Shown here one piece after another: positions 26,296 to 34,780 of a stretch of 64,000 nt of DNA (positions within the stretch are counted from its first letter, which is position 1; every line of letters starts with the position of its first letter). Below the pieces are notes generated by a model. It saw only the letters and a list, made by a program, of their open reading frames with translations. It had not been told where the DNA came from and made no database searches. The position numbers and the translations under genes were made by a program. This stretch comes from Mesorhizobium carmichaelinearum (GTDB lineage: Bacteria > Pseudomonadota > Alphaproteobacteria > Rhizobiales > Rhizobiaceae): NCBI RefSeq assembly GCF_900199455.1, contig NZ_FZQR01000011.1, positions 62,001 to 126,000 of the forward strand. The letters are read 5' to 3'.

Positions 26296-27285
26296 TTACT
26301 TCCCCGCCAGCTGCTTGGCGTTCTCCGGCGTGATCGCGGTCGTGTCGACGGTGACCGTCGTATCCACCGAAGTAGCGCAATCGAGCAGGATCTTCTTCGA
26401 CATCTCGATCGCTTCCTTGGCGCCCGTCGGATAGGTGAAGGTCGCCGCCCAGTCGCCCTTGGCCACCGCCTCGATGCCGCCTGCCGGGCCTGGCAAGCCG
26501 TCGGTACCGATGATCTTGACCTGCTTGCCTGCGCCCTTGGCGGCAAGCAACGCGCCGGCCGCCATCATGTCGTTCGAGGCGTAGAGCACCTTGATATCGG
26601 GATGCGCCTGGAGCATGGCCGAGAAGGCGGTCTGGGCTTTGTCCGGCACCCAGTCGGCGGCCTGCTCGGCCACGACCTGGATCTTGGCATTCTCCTTGAC
26701 GCCGTCCTTGAAGCCGTTCAGCCGCTCCACTGCCGGCGTCGAGCTCGGCAAGCCTTCCAGCACCGCCGCCTCGCCGCCGTCCGGCAGCAAGGTCTTGGCG
26801 GTGTATTTTCCGGCTTCGAGCGCGATCTTGTAATTGTCGCCGCCGATGAAGGCAGTGTAGTCCTTGCCGGGATCGCCGACCGTCTTGCGGTCGAGCTCGA
26901 TGACAGGGATGCCGGCATCCATGGCGCGCTTCACTGCCGGCGTCAGCGGTGCCGCCTCGAAGGGCGAGATCAGCAGCAGATCGACTTTCTGGGTGATGAA
27001 GTTGTCGACCTGCGAGGTCTGCGTGTTGACGTTGCCGGCGCCGTCGGCGATCTGCAGCGTAAAGCCCGGTACTTCCTTGGCCGCCGCCGTCAGCTCGTCA
27101 TTGACATGCTGGCGGTAGGGCTCGGCATTGTTCGCCTGCGAAAAGCCGATGATGAACTGGCCGTCCTTGGCGCAGGCCTTGACCAACGGTTCGGCAGCCT
27201 GGGCGGCTCCCGCAATGCACAGGCCAGCGCCTGCCAGAAGCATGGCGTGAAGCGCGCGCCTCGTTCCTTGTCTTATGGTTTTCAT
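26296..27285 (-). CDS. Ribose-type sugar ABC transporter substrate-binding protein
   Basis: A 329-residue periplasmic binding protein type 1 (RbsB-like). It has a signal peptide with RQGTRRALHAMLLAGAGLC and cleavage after AAQA, then IGFSQANNAEPYRQHVND and VDLLLISPFEAAPLTPAV, the standard sugar-cluster pattern. The start at 27285 follows GGAGGAGAG. The sugar cannot be identified. It is the last gene of an operon with the permease, the ATPase and a LacI regulator. Confidence 0.9.
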   Translation of the reverse strand: MKTIRQGTRRALHAMLLAGAGLCIAGAAQAAEPLVKACAKDGQFIIGFSQANNAEPYRQHVNDELTAAAKEVPGFTLQIADGAGNVNTQTSQVDNFITQKVDLLLISPFEAAPLTPAVKRAMDAGIPVIELDRKTVGDPGKDYTAFIGGDNYKIALEAGKYTAKTLLPDGGEAAVLEGLPSSTPAVERLNGFKDGVKENAKIQVVAEQAADWVPDKAQTAFSAMLQAHPDIKVLYASNDMMAAGALLAAKGAGKQVKIIGTDGLPGPAGGIEAVAKGDWAATFTYPTGAKEAIEMSKKILLDCATSVDTTVTVDTTAITPENAKQLAGK

Positions 27286-27354
27286 ACTCACTCTCCTCCT
27301 CGTCGGGCCGGGGGCCAGACCTTGGTTTGACTTCAACTTGCTGCCGCTTTCCTC

Positions 27355-28404
27355 CTAACGACCCAAACCCTCGCGGCGGCGAACGAGGGATTGAAGCACT
27401 GCGGCCAGCACGATGATCGCGGCGGTCGCGAGCAACTGCATGGCGGGCGTGATGTTGTTGAGCTGCAGGATATTGGCGAGCGCGCCCAGCATGATGGTGC
27501 CGGCGACGGTGCCCACCATCGAGCCGGCGCCGCCGAACAGGCTGGTGCCACCGATGACCACGGCGGCGATCGCGGTGAGTTCGTAGCCCATGCCGTCATT
27601 GGCGCTGCCGAAATTGAACTGGCCGGCATGCACGATGCCGGCAAGAGCGGCGGCAAAGCCGGTGATGGCATAGACCGAGATCTTCACCATCGAGACAGGC
27701 ACGCCGGAAATGCGCGCCGCGCGCTCATTGCCGCCGACGGCAAAGACATAGCGGCCGAAGCGCGTGGTGTTGAGCACGATCGTCGCGATCGCGGCAAAGA
27801 CGATGAAGACGATGGTGGCGACCGGCACGGTGTTGTTGAACAGCCGCTCGCCGAGGATCGCAAACACCGGCGGTGCCAGGCCCGGCCCGTCGCCATAGGA
27901 AATGTTGATGTATTGGTTGCCCGACACGACCAGCGCCAGGCCGCGCGCCGCCTGCAGGCCGGCGAGCGTGACGATGAACGGCTCCAGCCGGAACCGGGTG
28001 GAGATGGTGCCCTGGATCGCGCCAAAGACGATGCCCATGACGAGCACCGCGAGGATGGTGGGAATGAGCCCGAAACCGCCCGAGATCATCATCGATGCCG
28101 TGACGACGCTGGACAGGCCGAGCACCGCGCCAACCGACAGGTCGATGCCGGCGGTGATGATGACGAAGGTCATGCCGATGGCGATGATGCCGGTCTCCGA
28201 CACGGCGCGCACGATGTTGGCGATGTTGTCGGGGTCGAGGAACAGTATCTGGCCATGCCGGCGCGGTGAGAAGATGATGCCGCCGATCGCCACCACGACC
28301 AGGCCGATCAGGCTCTGGAAGCGCACCACCAAAGCGAGCGGATCGCGATGCACCGGTGCCGCGGCCACCGGACCGCTTGCCTCCGAGATCTTCTGTTCAG
28401 ACAT
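27355..28404 (-). CDS. Ribose-type sugar ABC transporter permease
   Basis: A 349-residue RbsC-like inner-membrane permease with eight to ten helices. Signatures include GMTFVIITAGIDLSVGAVLGLSSVV, VTLAGLQAARGLALV and ELTAIAAVVIGGTSLFGGAG. The start overlaps the ATPase stop by one base, so the two are coupled. A long cytoplasmic N-terminus precedes the first helix. Confidence 0.92.
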   Translation of the reverse strand: MSEQKISEASGPVAAAPVHRDPLALVVRFQSLIGLVVVAIGGIIFSPRRHGQILFLDPDNIANIVRAVSETGIIAIGMTFVIITAGIDLSVGAVLGLSSVVTASMMISGGFGLIPTILAVLVMGIVFGAIQGTISTRFRLEPFIVTLAGLQAARGLALVVSGNQYINISYGDGPGLAPPVFAILGERLFNNTVPVATIVFIVFAAIATIVLNTTRFGRYVFAVGGNERAARISGVPVSMVKISVYAITGFAAALAGIVHAGQFNFGSANDGMGYELTAIAAVVIGGTSLFGGAGSMVGTVAGTIMLGALANILQLNNITPAMQLLATAAIIVLAAVLQSLVRRREGLGR

Positions 28405-29921
28405 CAGGCCTCCCTGCCATTTGCCGCGTCAAGCACCGTGTGCTCGTCGACGCCGCCGATGAATTCCGCCACGTTGCGCCCTTCGCGCAGCACGACGATC
28501 CGGTCGCACAGACCGATCAGCTCCGGCATCTCGCTGGAGGCGACCAGGATGCCGAGCCCTTGCGCCGCCAACTGCCTGAGCCGCGCGTAGATTTCGCCCT
28601 TGGCACCGACGTCGACGCCGCGAGTCGGCTCGTCGAGCAGCAACAGCCGGGGATTGCCGAGGATCTCCTTGGCCAGCACCACCTTCTGCTGGTTGCCGCC
28701 GGACAGCGCGCCGACAGCGATGTCGGGATTCTTCGGCCTGATATCGAACTGGCCAAAGGACTGCTTCACCGCATCCGCCTGGCGGCGCGACGACATCAGG
28801 CCGAAGGGTGAGATGCGGCGGATGACCGACATGACCAGGTTGAGGCCCACCGCCATTCTCAGCATCAGCCCGCTGCCGCGCCGGTCGTCGGTGACGAAGG
28901 CGATGCCGGCGTCGCGCGCGGCCTTGATGGAATCGAGTTTCACCGACCGGCCATCGATGGCGACCTCGCCTTCCCAGCGGCCGGACAGGCCGGTGCCGTA
29001 GAGCGCGCTGAGCAGCTCGGTGCGCCCTGCCCCCATGATCCCGGCCAGCCCGACGATCTCGCCGGCCTTGACGTCGAGCGAGACGCCAGCCGGCGGCTGC
29101 CAACCAGCGCTTTCATGGGCGAGCCTGAAGCGCGCATCGCGCAGGCTGAGCAACGTATTGCCGGCCGCCCTTGACCGTTCGGGATAAAGCTCGTCCAGCG
29201 GCCGCCCGACCAAAAGCCGGACCAGCTCGGCCTGTGGGGCGTGCGGCTCGGTGACGCCGGCGACGCGGCCGTCGCGCATGACCGTCACCCGGTCGGCGAT
29301 CTGCGGCACCTCTTCCAGGCGATGCGAGATGTAGACGATGCCGACGCCGCTGGCGGCGAGCTTGCGCATGATGTCGAACAGCCGGTCGACCTCACCCACC
29401 GTGAGCGCCGCCGTCGGCTCGTCCATGATGAGCACGCGCGAGGCGTAGGACAGCGCCTTGACAATCGCCACGACCTGGCGCTGGCCGATCGACAGGTTCG
29501 CCACCATGCTGGCCGGGTCGATGGCCAACTCGATGGCTTCGAGCCGCCTACGAGCCTCGCTACGCATCGCCGGCACGTCGAGGAAGCCGCCAGGCCGCAT
29601 CAATTCGCGGCCGAGGAACAAGTTGGCCGCCACGTCGAGCGTCGGCACGAGGTCGAGCTCCTGGAAAATGGTGGCGATACCGGCCGCCTGCGCCTCGCGC
29701 GGATTGTTGAAGGCGACCGGCTTGCCGTCGATGTGGATGGTACCTTCATCGGGCGTGTAGACACCCGACAACAGGTTCATCAGCGTGGATTTGCCGGCGC
29801 CGTTCTCGCCGAGCAGCGCATGGATCTCGCCGGCCTTCAAGTCGAAGTCGACACCGCGCAGCGCCTGAACGCCGCCGAAGCGTTTGACAGCACCGGTAAC
29901 GGAAAGCAGCGGCGCGCTCAT
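28404..29921 (-). CDS. Ribose-type sugar ABC transporter ATPase (double ABC domain)
   Basis: A 505-residue RbsA-like protein with two fused ABC domains. The first has a canonical Walker A (GENGAGKSTLMN, residues 38-49), a LSIGQRQVVAIVKAL signature and VLIMDEPTAAL. The second has the degenerate P-loop GIMGAGRTELL typical of the family, with LSGGNQQKVVLAK and LLLDEPTRGVD. It powers the adjacent permease. Confidence 0.93.
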   Translation of the reverse strand: MSAPLLSVTGAVKRFGGVQALRGVDFDLKAGEIHALLGENGAGKSTLMNLLSGVYTPDEGTIHIDGKPVAFNNPREAQAAGIATIFQELDLVPTLDVAANLFLGRELMRPGGFLDVPAMRSEARRRLEAIELAIDPASMVANLSIGQRQVVAIVKALSYASRVLIMDEPTAALTVGEVDRLFDIMRKLAASGVGIVYISHRLEEVPQIADRVTVMRDGRVAGVTEPHAPQAELVRLLVGRPLDELYPERSRAAGNTLLSLRDARFRLAHESAGWQPPAGVSLDVKAGEIVGLAGIMGAGRTELLSALYGTGLSGRWEGEVAIDGRSVKLDSIKAARDAGIAFVTDDRRGSGLMLRMAVGLNLVMSVIRRISPFGLMSSRRQADAVKQSFGQFDIRPKNPDIAVGALSGGNQQKVVLAKEILGNPRLLLLDEPTRGVDVGAKGEIYARLRQLAAQGLGILVASSEMPELIGLCDRIVVLREGRNVAEFIGGVDEHTVLDAANGREA

Positions 29922-29951
29922 GCTGACCTCATGGGGGCTGACCTCATGGGG
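29922..29951. repeat. Perfect 15-bp tandem duplication at the lacI/ATPase junction
   Basis: GCTGACCTCATGGGG occurs twice back to back. The lacI stop codon lies in the second copy and the ATPase start lies right beside the first. Confidence 0.85.
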
Positions 29952-30945
29952 CCGGCCTCGCGCAGGACTCTCGGACCTGCAGCACCGCCTGCAGCCGTAC
30001 TGCCTGCGGCTCCAGGCCGGTCGATGCGATGCGGGCGCACAGCAAGGCTGCCGCCTGCCGTCCGATCTCGGTGCAGGGCTGCGCGACCAGCGTCAGCCGC
30101 GGCTCGAAGCAATCAGCCCATTCGAAGTCGTCGAAGCCGGCGAGCGAGAGGTCTCCCGGTATTGAGAGGCCGCGTTCTCGAATCGCCCGCACCGCTCCGA
30201 TCGTCGTCATGTTGTTGCCCGTGACCAGTGCGGTGGGCGGCGACGGCAGGGACAGGATCGCATGGGTCGATGCCGTCGCGCTCGCCGTGTCGACATTATC
30301 CGGCGAAACATAGTGCGGCAGGCATTCAAGTCCATTGGCGGCCAGCGAGGCGCGAAAGGCCTCGATGCGTTCGCGCGTCGTCGCCAGGCCCGGCTGGCCG
30401 GCGATATAGCCGATGCGCTTGTGGCCGAAGGCGGCGACATGATCGATCAGCGCGCGCATCGACGACTGGTTCTCGACGCCGATCTGGTCGAAGCGCTCGT
30501 CGGCGAAACGGTCGATGAGCACGCAAGGCAGTTTCTTCTCGGCCAGGTAGTCGATGGCCCGCTGCGGCGCGCCCGACGGCGCCAGGATAACGCCGTCGAC
30601 CCGCCGCTGGTGGAAGGCGCGCACCACCGAAAGCTCGCGGTCAGGGTCTTCCTGCGTGTCGGACAGGAACACCATGAGGCCGAGGCGCGCGCATTCGGCC
30701 TCCACTGCGCAGATGATATCGGTGAAATAGGGGTTGGAAATCGCCGAGATCGCCAGGCCGACGCTGTTGGTCGAGGCCACTTTCAGCGACCGCGCCAGCT
30801 CGTTGGGCTGATAGCCCATCGCGGCGATTGCATCATTGATGAGCCGCGCCTTCTCCGGCGAGACAAAGCGGGTGCGATTGATGACATGCGAGACTGTCGA
30901 AACCGACACGCCAGCGCGGCGCGCGACCTCAGCCATTGTCGGCAT
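29944..30945 (-). CDS. LacI-family regulator of the sugar importer
   Basis: A 333-residue repressor with an N-terminal HTH (MAEVARRAGVSVSTVSHVINR), hinge (NELARSLKVAST) and a periplasmic-binding-protein-like sugar-sensing domain (VGLAISAISNPYFTDIICAVE...VDGVILAPSG...SLAGFDDFEWADCF). The start at 30945 gives the normal N-terminus; a farther upstream start would add 38 unrelated residues. It lies 22 bases upstream of the importer genes on the same strand, so it probably controls them and itself. Confidence 0.9.
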   Translation of the reverse strand: MPTMAEVARRAGVSVSTVSHVINRTRFVSPEKARLINDAIAAMGYQPNELARSLKVASTNSVGLAISAISNPYFTDIICAVEAECARLGLMVFLSDTQEDPDRELSVVRAFHQRRVDGVILAPSGAPQRAIDYLAEKKLPCVLIDRFADERFDQIGVENQSSMRALIDHVAAFGHKRIGYIAGQPGLATTRERIEAFRASLAANGLECLPHYVSPDNVDTASATASTHAILSLPSPPTALVTGNNMTTIGAVRAIRERGLSIPGDLSLAGFDDFEWADCFEPRLTLVAQPCTEIGRQAAALLCARIASTGLEPQAVRLQAVLQVRESCARPAP

Positions 30946-31040
30946 GGCGGCACAAACGGAGTGCTGGCAAGCGCTCCTCCCTGATGATGCGTTCCAGTCC
31001 GCTCTCATTGGCTTTGGCGGATTTTGATGAAGCATAGTGC

Positions 31041-31072
31041 CATCGAAACGTTTGCGCAATCGCTTCGATGGC
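31041..31072. promoter_or_regulatory. Probable LacI operator between lacI and araC-type gene
   Basis: The palindrome AAACGTTT (31046-31053) with flanking GA/GC resembles LacI-family operators. It lies within a wider inverted repeat, CCATCGAA (31040-31047) and TTCGATGG (31064-31071). It precedes the lacI gene by about 100 bases and the divergent araC gene by a similar distance. Confidence 0.5.
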
Positions 31073-31165
31073 TTTCCCGGCCAAATCTAGGTGCTGCGCA
31101 ATTTCGATCAAACTGGCGGCGTGGCGAGGTGGCAATATGATCCGGCCGATGCGAGAAGGAGAGCC

Positions 31166-31999
31166 ATGAACCCGACCGAGAAAGCACTGTGGTTTGTCGA
31201 AAGCCATCTGCCGGAGGCGATCAGTCTTGACGACGTCGCGGCGAGCAGCGGCGTGTCGCGCTTTCATGTGACGCGCGCCTTCGGCGCCGCCACCGGCCGG
31301 TCGGTCATGGGCTACGCGCGGGCGCGCCGGCTGACCGAGGCGGCGCGCAGATTGGCCGGCGGGGCGCCCGACATCCTCTCGGTGGCGCTCGATGCCGGCT
31401 ACAACTCGCATGAGGCTTTCACCCGGGCCTTCCGCGACCAGTTCGGCACGACGCCGGAATTGGTGCGTGCGCAGGGCTCGACCAAAACCCTCGACCTCGT
31501 GGAGCCGATCCTGATGGACCAGTCCTTTCTTGCCAACCTCGAACCACCACGCTTCGAGACCAGCCGGCCATTCCTGATCGCCGGGCTCGGCGAGCGCTAC
31601 AGCTGCGAGACCAGTGCTGCCATTCCGATGCAATGGCAGCGCTTCGGCCCTTACATCGGCAACATTCCGGGCGAGACCGGCGACGTTGCCTATGGCGTCT
31701 GCGTGAATGGCGACGACGCCGGCAATTTCGATTACATCGCCGGTGTCGAGGTCTCAGACTTCTCCGACCTTCCCAGGGAATTCAGCCGCGTGCGCATACC
31801 GGCGCAGAAATATGCGGTGTTCGCGCATCGCGAACACATCTCGACCATCCGCCGCACCGTCAACACGATCTGGAACAAATGGCTGCCGGCCTCGGGGCAC
31901 GAAATAGCGGACGCGCCGGAATTCGAACGCTATGGCCCGGAGTTCGATCCGCGCAGCGGCAATGGCGGGCTGGAGATCTGGATACCGGTCAAGTCATAG
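31166..31999 (+). CDS. AraC-family regulator with GyrI-like effector domain
   Basis: A 277-residue regulator with an N-terminal double HTH (AISLDDVAASSGVSRFHVTRAFGAATG and DILSVALDAGYNSHEAFTRAFRDQFGTTP) and a C-terminal GyrI-like (SOUL/Rob-type) effector domain from about residue 125, with VYGV-like YGVCVNGDDAGNFDYIAGVEV. Such proteins respond to small hydrophobic or cationic compounds. The start at 31166 has AAGGAG eight bases upstream. Its target is not obvious. Confidence 0.88.
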   Translation: MNPTEKALWFVESHLPEAISLDDVAASSGVSRFHVTRAFGAATGRSVMGYARARRLTEAARRLAGGAPDILSVALDAGYNSHEAFTRAFRDQFGTTPELVRAQGSTKTLDLVEPILMDQSFLANLEPPRFETSRPFLIAGLGERYSCETSAAIPMQWQRFGPYIGNIPGETGDVAYGVCVNGDDAGNFDYIAGVEVSDFSDLPREFSRVRIPAQKYAVFAHREHISTIRRTVNTIWNKWLPASGHEIADAPEFERYGPEFDPRSGNGGLEIWIPVKS

Positions 32000-32051
32000 A
32001 TATCGAGCAACCGTCCCTTGGCATGGGCCAAGAGACGGTCCGCCGCTCCGC

Positions 32052-32366
32052 CTATTCCACGGTGCAGGCGACCTCATAGAGGCCGGGATGGGCCTGGCCC
32101 AAGGCCTGGTTGCGATCGAGAAAACCGTTGCTGCGCAAATGCTCGAAGACCTGCCGCATGGCCGCATGGTCGTGCGCCTGGGCGTAATTGACGACACGCG
32201 TGCCGTCGAGACTTCGGTGCAGGCTGGCGGACATCCAGCCGGGAATGCCGCGGCAACTCATTGCCGCCTCGTGCAGCAGGTCGATCAGCGCCTGCTGTCC
32301 GCCTTCGGGCACGGTGAAGACATTGATCTGGGTGATGACGCCGGTCTCGGCGCGAATGATGGGCAT
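32052..32366 (-). CDS. Antibiotic biosynthesis monooxygenase (ABM)-fold protein
   Basis: A 104-residue dimeric alpha-beta barrel (ferredoxin-like) protein: TQINVFTVPEGGQQALIDLLHEAA, then a short helix and GTRVVNYAQAHDHAAMRQVFEHL, as in ABM-domain proteins. These act as cofactor-free monooxygenases or haem or quinone binders; the actual reaction is unknown. The start at 32366 has a GGAGAAGAGA upstream and begins MPIIRAE. Stands alone between araC and the MarR-GNAT gene; no operon partner is evident. Confidence 0.7.
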   Translation of the reverse strand: MPIIRAETGVITQINVFTVPEGGQQALIDLLHEAAMSCRGIPGWMSASLHRSLDGTRVVNYAQAHDHAAMRQVFEHLRSNGFLDRNQALGQAHPGLYEVACTVE

Positions 32367-32623
32367 TCTCTCTTCTCCTTCGTTGGCGCCTGGCAAACGA
32401 AGGAACGCCGATCCGCGAAAACCCCGAACGCCAAGCCGGGCGTAAAAGCACGCCGTGGGCTTGCCGTGGGTTCCCATATTGCATGGGAACGGAGCTTCCA
32501 GCCGGTGGAAGGGAGCGGGCTTACCGTTTGCCGCTCCAGGGTCCTTTTCGACCCGTGTTCCATAGCATCGGCGCGAGCCGCCAACAACCGCGCATCATGG
32601 CAACGGATGTCGGACAGGCTTCG

Positions 32624-33574
32624 CTAAAGGTCGAGATCCCAGGTCTGGCCGACCAGATCCTTGCCGAAGGAATGGTGAGGCTCTTCCTCGATCAGTTTGA
32701 AACCAGCCACCTGGTAGATGTGCCGGGCGGCGGTCAGGATGTCGTTGGTCCACAAGGTCAGCGACTTGTAACCCTTGGCGCGGGCAAAGCCGATGCATTC
32801 TTCGACCAGCCGCTTGCCGATGCCGAGGCCGCGCGCCGAAGGTTCGACATAGAGCAGGCGCAGCTTGGCCACCTCGGGCGATTTGCGCACGACGAAGACC
32901 GAGCCGACGACCTCGCCATCGCGCTCGGCGATCCAGCTGCGTTCCCATTTCGGATCGAAGGATTTGACGAACGCCGCGAGGATTTCAGCGACCAGCGCCT
33001 CGTAAGTTTCGTCCCAGCCATAGTCCTGCGTGTAGAGCATCCCTTGCCGGCGGGTGATCCAACCGATGTCGCCGACCTGCAGCGGTCGCAATAGATAAGG
33101 GATCCTTGGCTCGGCGCTTTCGCCCAGCAGAGCCTGGACCGTGCGCATGGATTTCACCAGCCGGTCCTGCTCCGACGCAGGCAGCCGGTCGAGCAAGGCC
33201 GCGACCTGGTCGTGCGAATCCCTGTTCAGCGGCGCGAAGGCATTCCTGCCCGCCTGGGTCAGCGCAATCGACGATTGCCTGGCGTCCGAAACCAGCGTCG
33301 ATCTCGAGATCAGGTGAAGGCGTTCGAACTTTTTCAGCAGACGGCTGACATAGCCGGCATCGAGACCGAGATCGCGTCCAAGGTCGGTCGCGATCAGACC
33401 GTCGCGATGCGCCAGCTCGTAGAGCACGCGCGCCTCGGTCAGCGAGAAGGCGCTTTTGAGCAGCCCTTCGTCGAGCAGACCGATCTGGCGGGTGTAGAAG
33501 CGGTTGAAGGCCCGCACCGCATCGATCAGCTGCTTGTTGGGCGCATCGTTGTTGGGCTGATGATGAATCGTCAT
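32624..33574 (-). CDS. MarR-type HTH regulator - GNAT acetyltransferase fusion
   Basis: A 316-residue fusion. Residues about 25-145 form a MarR winged helix (LTEARVLYELAHRDGLIATDLGRDLGLDAGYVSRLLKKFERL); residues about 150-316 form a GNAT acetyltransferase with the acetyl-CoA loop RGLGIGKRLVEECIGFA. The start at 33574 follows AGGAG at a six-base spacing. The class is widespread in rhizobia. A perfect palindrome lies 36 bases upstream of the start. The acceptor substrate is unknown. Confidence 0.88.
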   Translation of the reverse strand: MTIHHQPNNDAPNKQLIDAVRAFNRFYTRQIGLLDEGLLKSAFSLTEARVLYELAHRDGLIATDLGRDLGLDAGYVSRLLKKFERLHLISRSTLVSDARQSSIALTQAGRNAFAPLNRDSHDQVAALLDRLPASEQDRLVKSMRTVQALLGESAEPRIPYLLRPLQVGDIGWITRRQGMLYTQDYGWDETYEALVAEILAAFVKSFDPKWERSWIAERDGEVVGSVFVVRKSPEVAKLRLLYVEPSARGLGIGKRLVEECIGFARAKGYKSLTLWTNDILTAARHIYQVAGFKLIEEEPHHSFGKDLVGQTWDLDL

Positions 33575-33609
33575 GAGTATCTCCTGCCCTCGCAGGATCA
33601 ACCATTTAC

Positions 33610-33622
33610 TTGACTGAGTCAA
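33610..33622. promoter_or_regulatory. Probable operator of the MarR-GNAT gene
   Basis: TTGACTGAGTCAA is a perfect 13-base palindrome (central G) upstream of the MarR-GNAT start codon. Its place near a -35-like TTGAC fits autoregulation. Confidence 0.5.
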
Positions 33623-33634
33623 TTATCGGCATGA

Positions 33635-34780
33635 TCACATTATCGACAACACCGGCCAGCGATCAACGATCCGGCCGCCGGAAAGCACCGCGATCGGCCC
33701 GAATTGCTGCAGCACGGCCTCGCTTTGCGTCGGCCGCAGGAACGCGTAATCGCCGGGCCTGGCAGTGGCATCGGCCTGCAAGCCCATGAATTGCTGGTTG
33801 GATGAGAGACCGAGCAAACCGTTCGTCTTCATGCCCAGGGGAAAGACCGGTTCGGCCATCCATTTGCCGCCATAGAGGTAGCAGCCCTTGCGTGGAAACC
33901 GGCCGAGCGCCTGCAGCAGGCGCGAAACGGCCAGCGGACCCGGCAGCATCGGTTCTACAACCTTCAGGATCGGCGTCGCGATGAAGGCCGCCGGCTGGAA
34001 ACCTTCGAGACCAGCTGTGTCGAAATCGCTGGGCAGCACGAAGGCCGACCCCATCGACACTTCATTGGCAGCGCCGCCGTGATGGAGCAGCGCGGTCTTG
34101 CTGCCGCCAATGTTGAGAATGCTCCGCTGGTCGGCGCCGAGACGCGCAACGAAAGCGGCGGCTCGTTCCGAGGCCTGCGCCAACGCGTTGGCCGGGCCAC
34201 CGAACAGGCTAGGAATATGCGGCGCATGCGCCTCATAGGCCATGACGCCTGCGCAGCGCAGCCCTTTGTGCGCCGGCAGCGCACTCAATGCCTTAGACAA
34301 GGCCTCGGGGCTGGCAAACCCACCACGATGCAGCCCGACGTCGATCTCGAAGGCGATGCGCAGTTCGATGCCGAGCTCGGCTGCCAGCGCGCCATATTCA
34401 GCCAGCCTCTCCTGCGTATCGATCAGCCACCAGACACGCGACCAGGCCACATCGCCTCTGGAAAGCACCGCCCTTGCCGCGCCAACCGGCATCGGCTTGC
34501 CGTAGAGCAGATCCGCATCCGGAAACGCCTCCAGCACCGCCGCGCTGATCGGCGGATGGAAGGTCATGAAGCGATCCGTGCCGAGCGCCTTGCCGATATG
34601 CGCAAGCAGTGGCAGGCAAGCGAGCGACTTGTCGACCAACCGCACGGCAAGGCCCGGATCAAGCCTCTCCTTCACCAGGGCAATGTTGCTATCCAGCCGA
34701 TCGCGGTCGAGCAGCAGGCAAGGTTGAAAGATGCAGGCTTGCTTCAGCGCCTCCGAGAGCGTGGCGAAATAGGCGCTCAT
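33635..34780 (-). CDS. PLP-dependent D-amino-acid aldolase/deaminase-like protein (alanine racemase fold)
   Basis: A 381-residue fold-type III PLP enzyme of the DSD1/D-threonine aldolase group. The presumed Schiff-base lysine lies in RLVDKSLACLP. Further marks are FEIDVGLHRGGF, AYEAHAPHIP and the C-terminal RPTQSEAVLQQFG domain, where D-serine dehydratase-like proteins bind their metal. It may act on a hydroxylated D-amino acid. Its ATG at 34780 overlaps the stop of the lactone oxidase gene by four bases, so the two act together. Confidence 0.78.
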   Translation of the reverse strand: MSAYFATLSEALKQACIFQPCLLLDRDRLDSNIALVKERLDPGLAVRLVDKSLACLPLLAHIGKALGTDRFMTFHPPISAAVLEAFPDADLLYGKPMPVGAARAVLSRGDVAWSRVWWLIDTQERLAEYGALAAELGIELRIAFEIDVGLHRGGFASPEALSKALSALPAHKGLRCAGVMAYEAHAPHIPSLFGGPANALAQASERAAAFVARLGADQRSILNIGGSKTALLHHGGAANEVSMGSAFVLPSDFDTAGLEGFQPAAFIATPILKVVEPMLPGPLAVSRLLQALGRFPRKGCYLYGGKWMAEPVFPLGMKTNGLLGLSSNQQFMGLQADATARPGDYAFLRPTQSEAVLQQFGPIAVLSGGRIVDRWPVLSIM

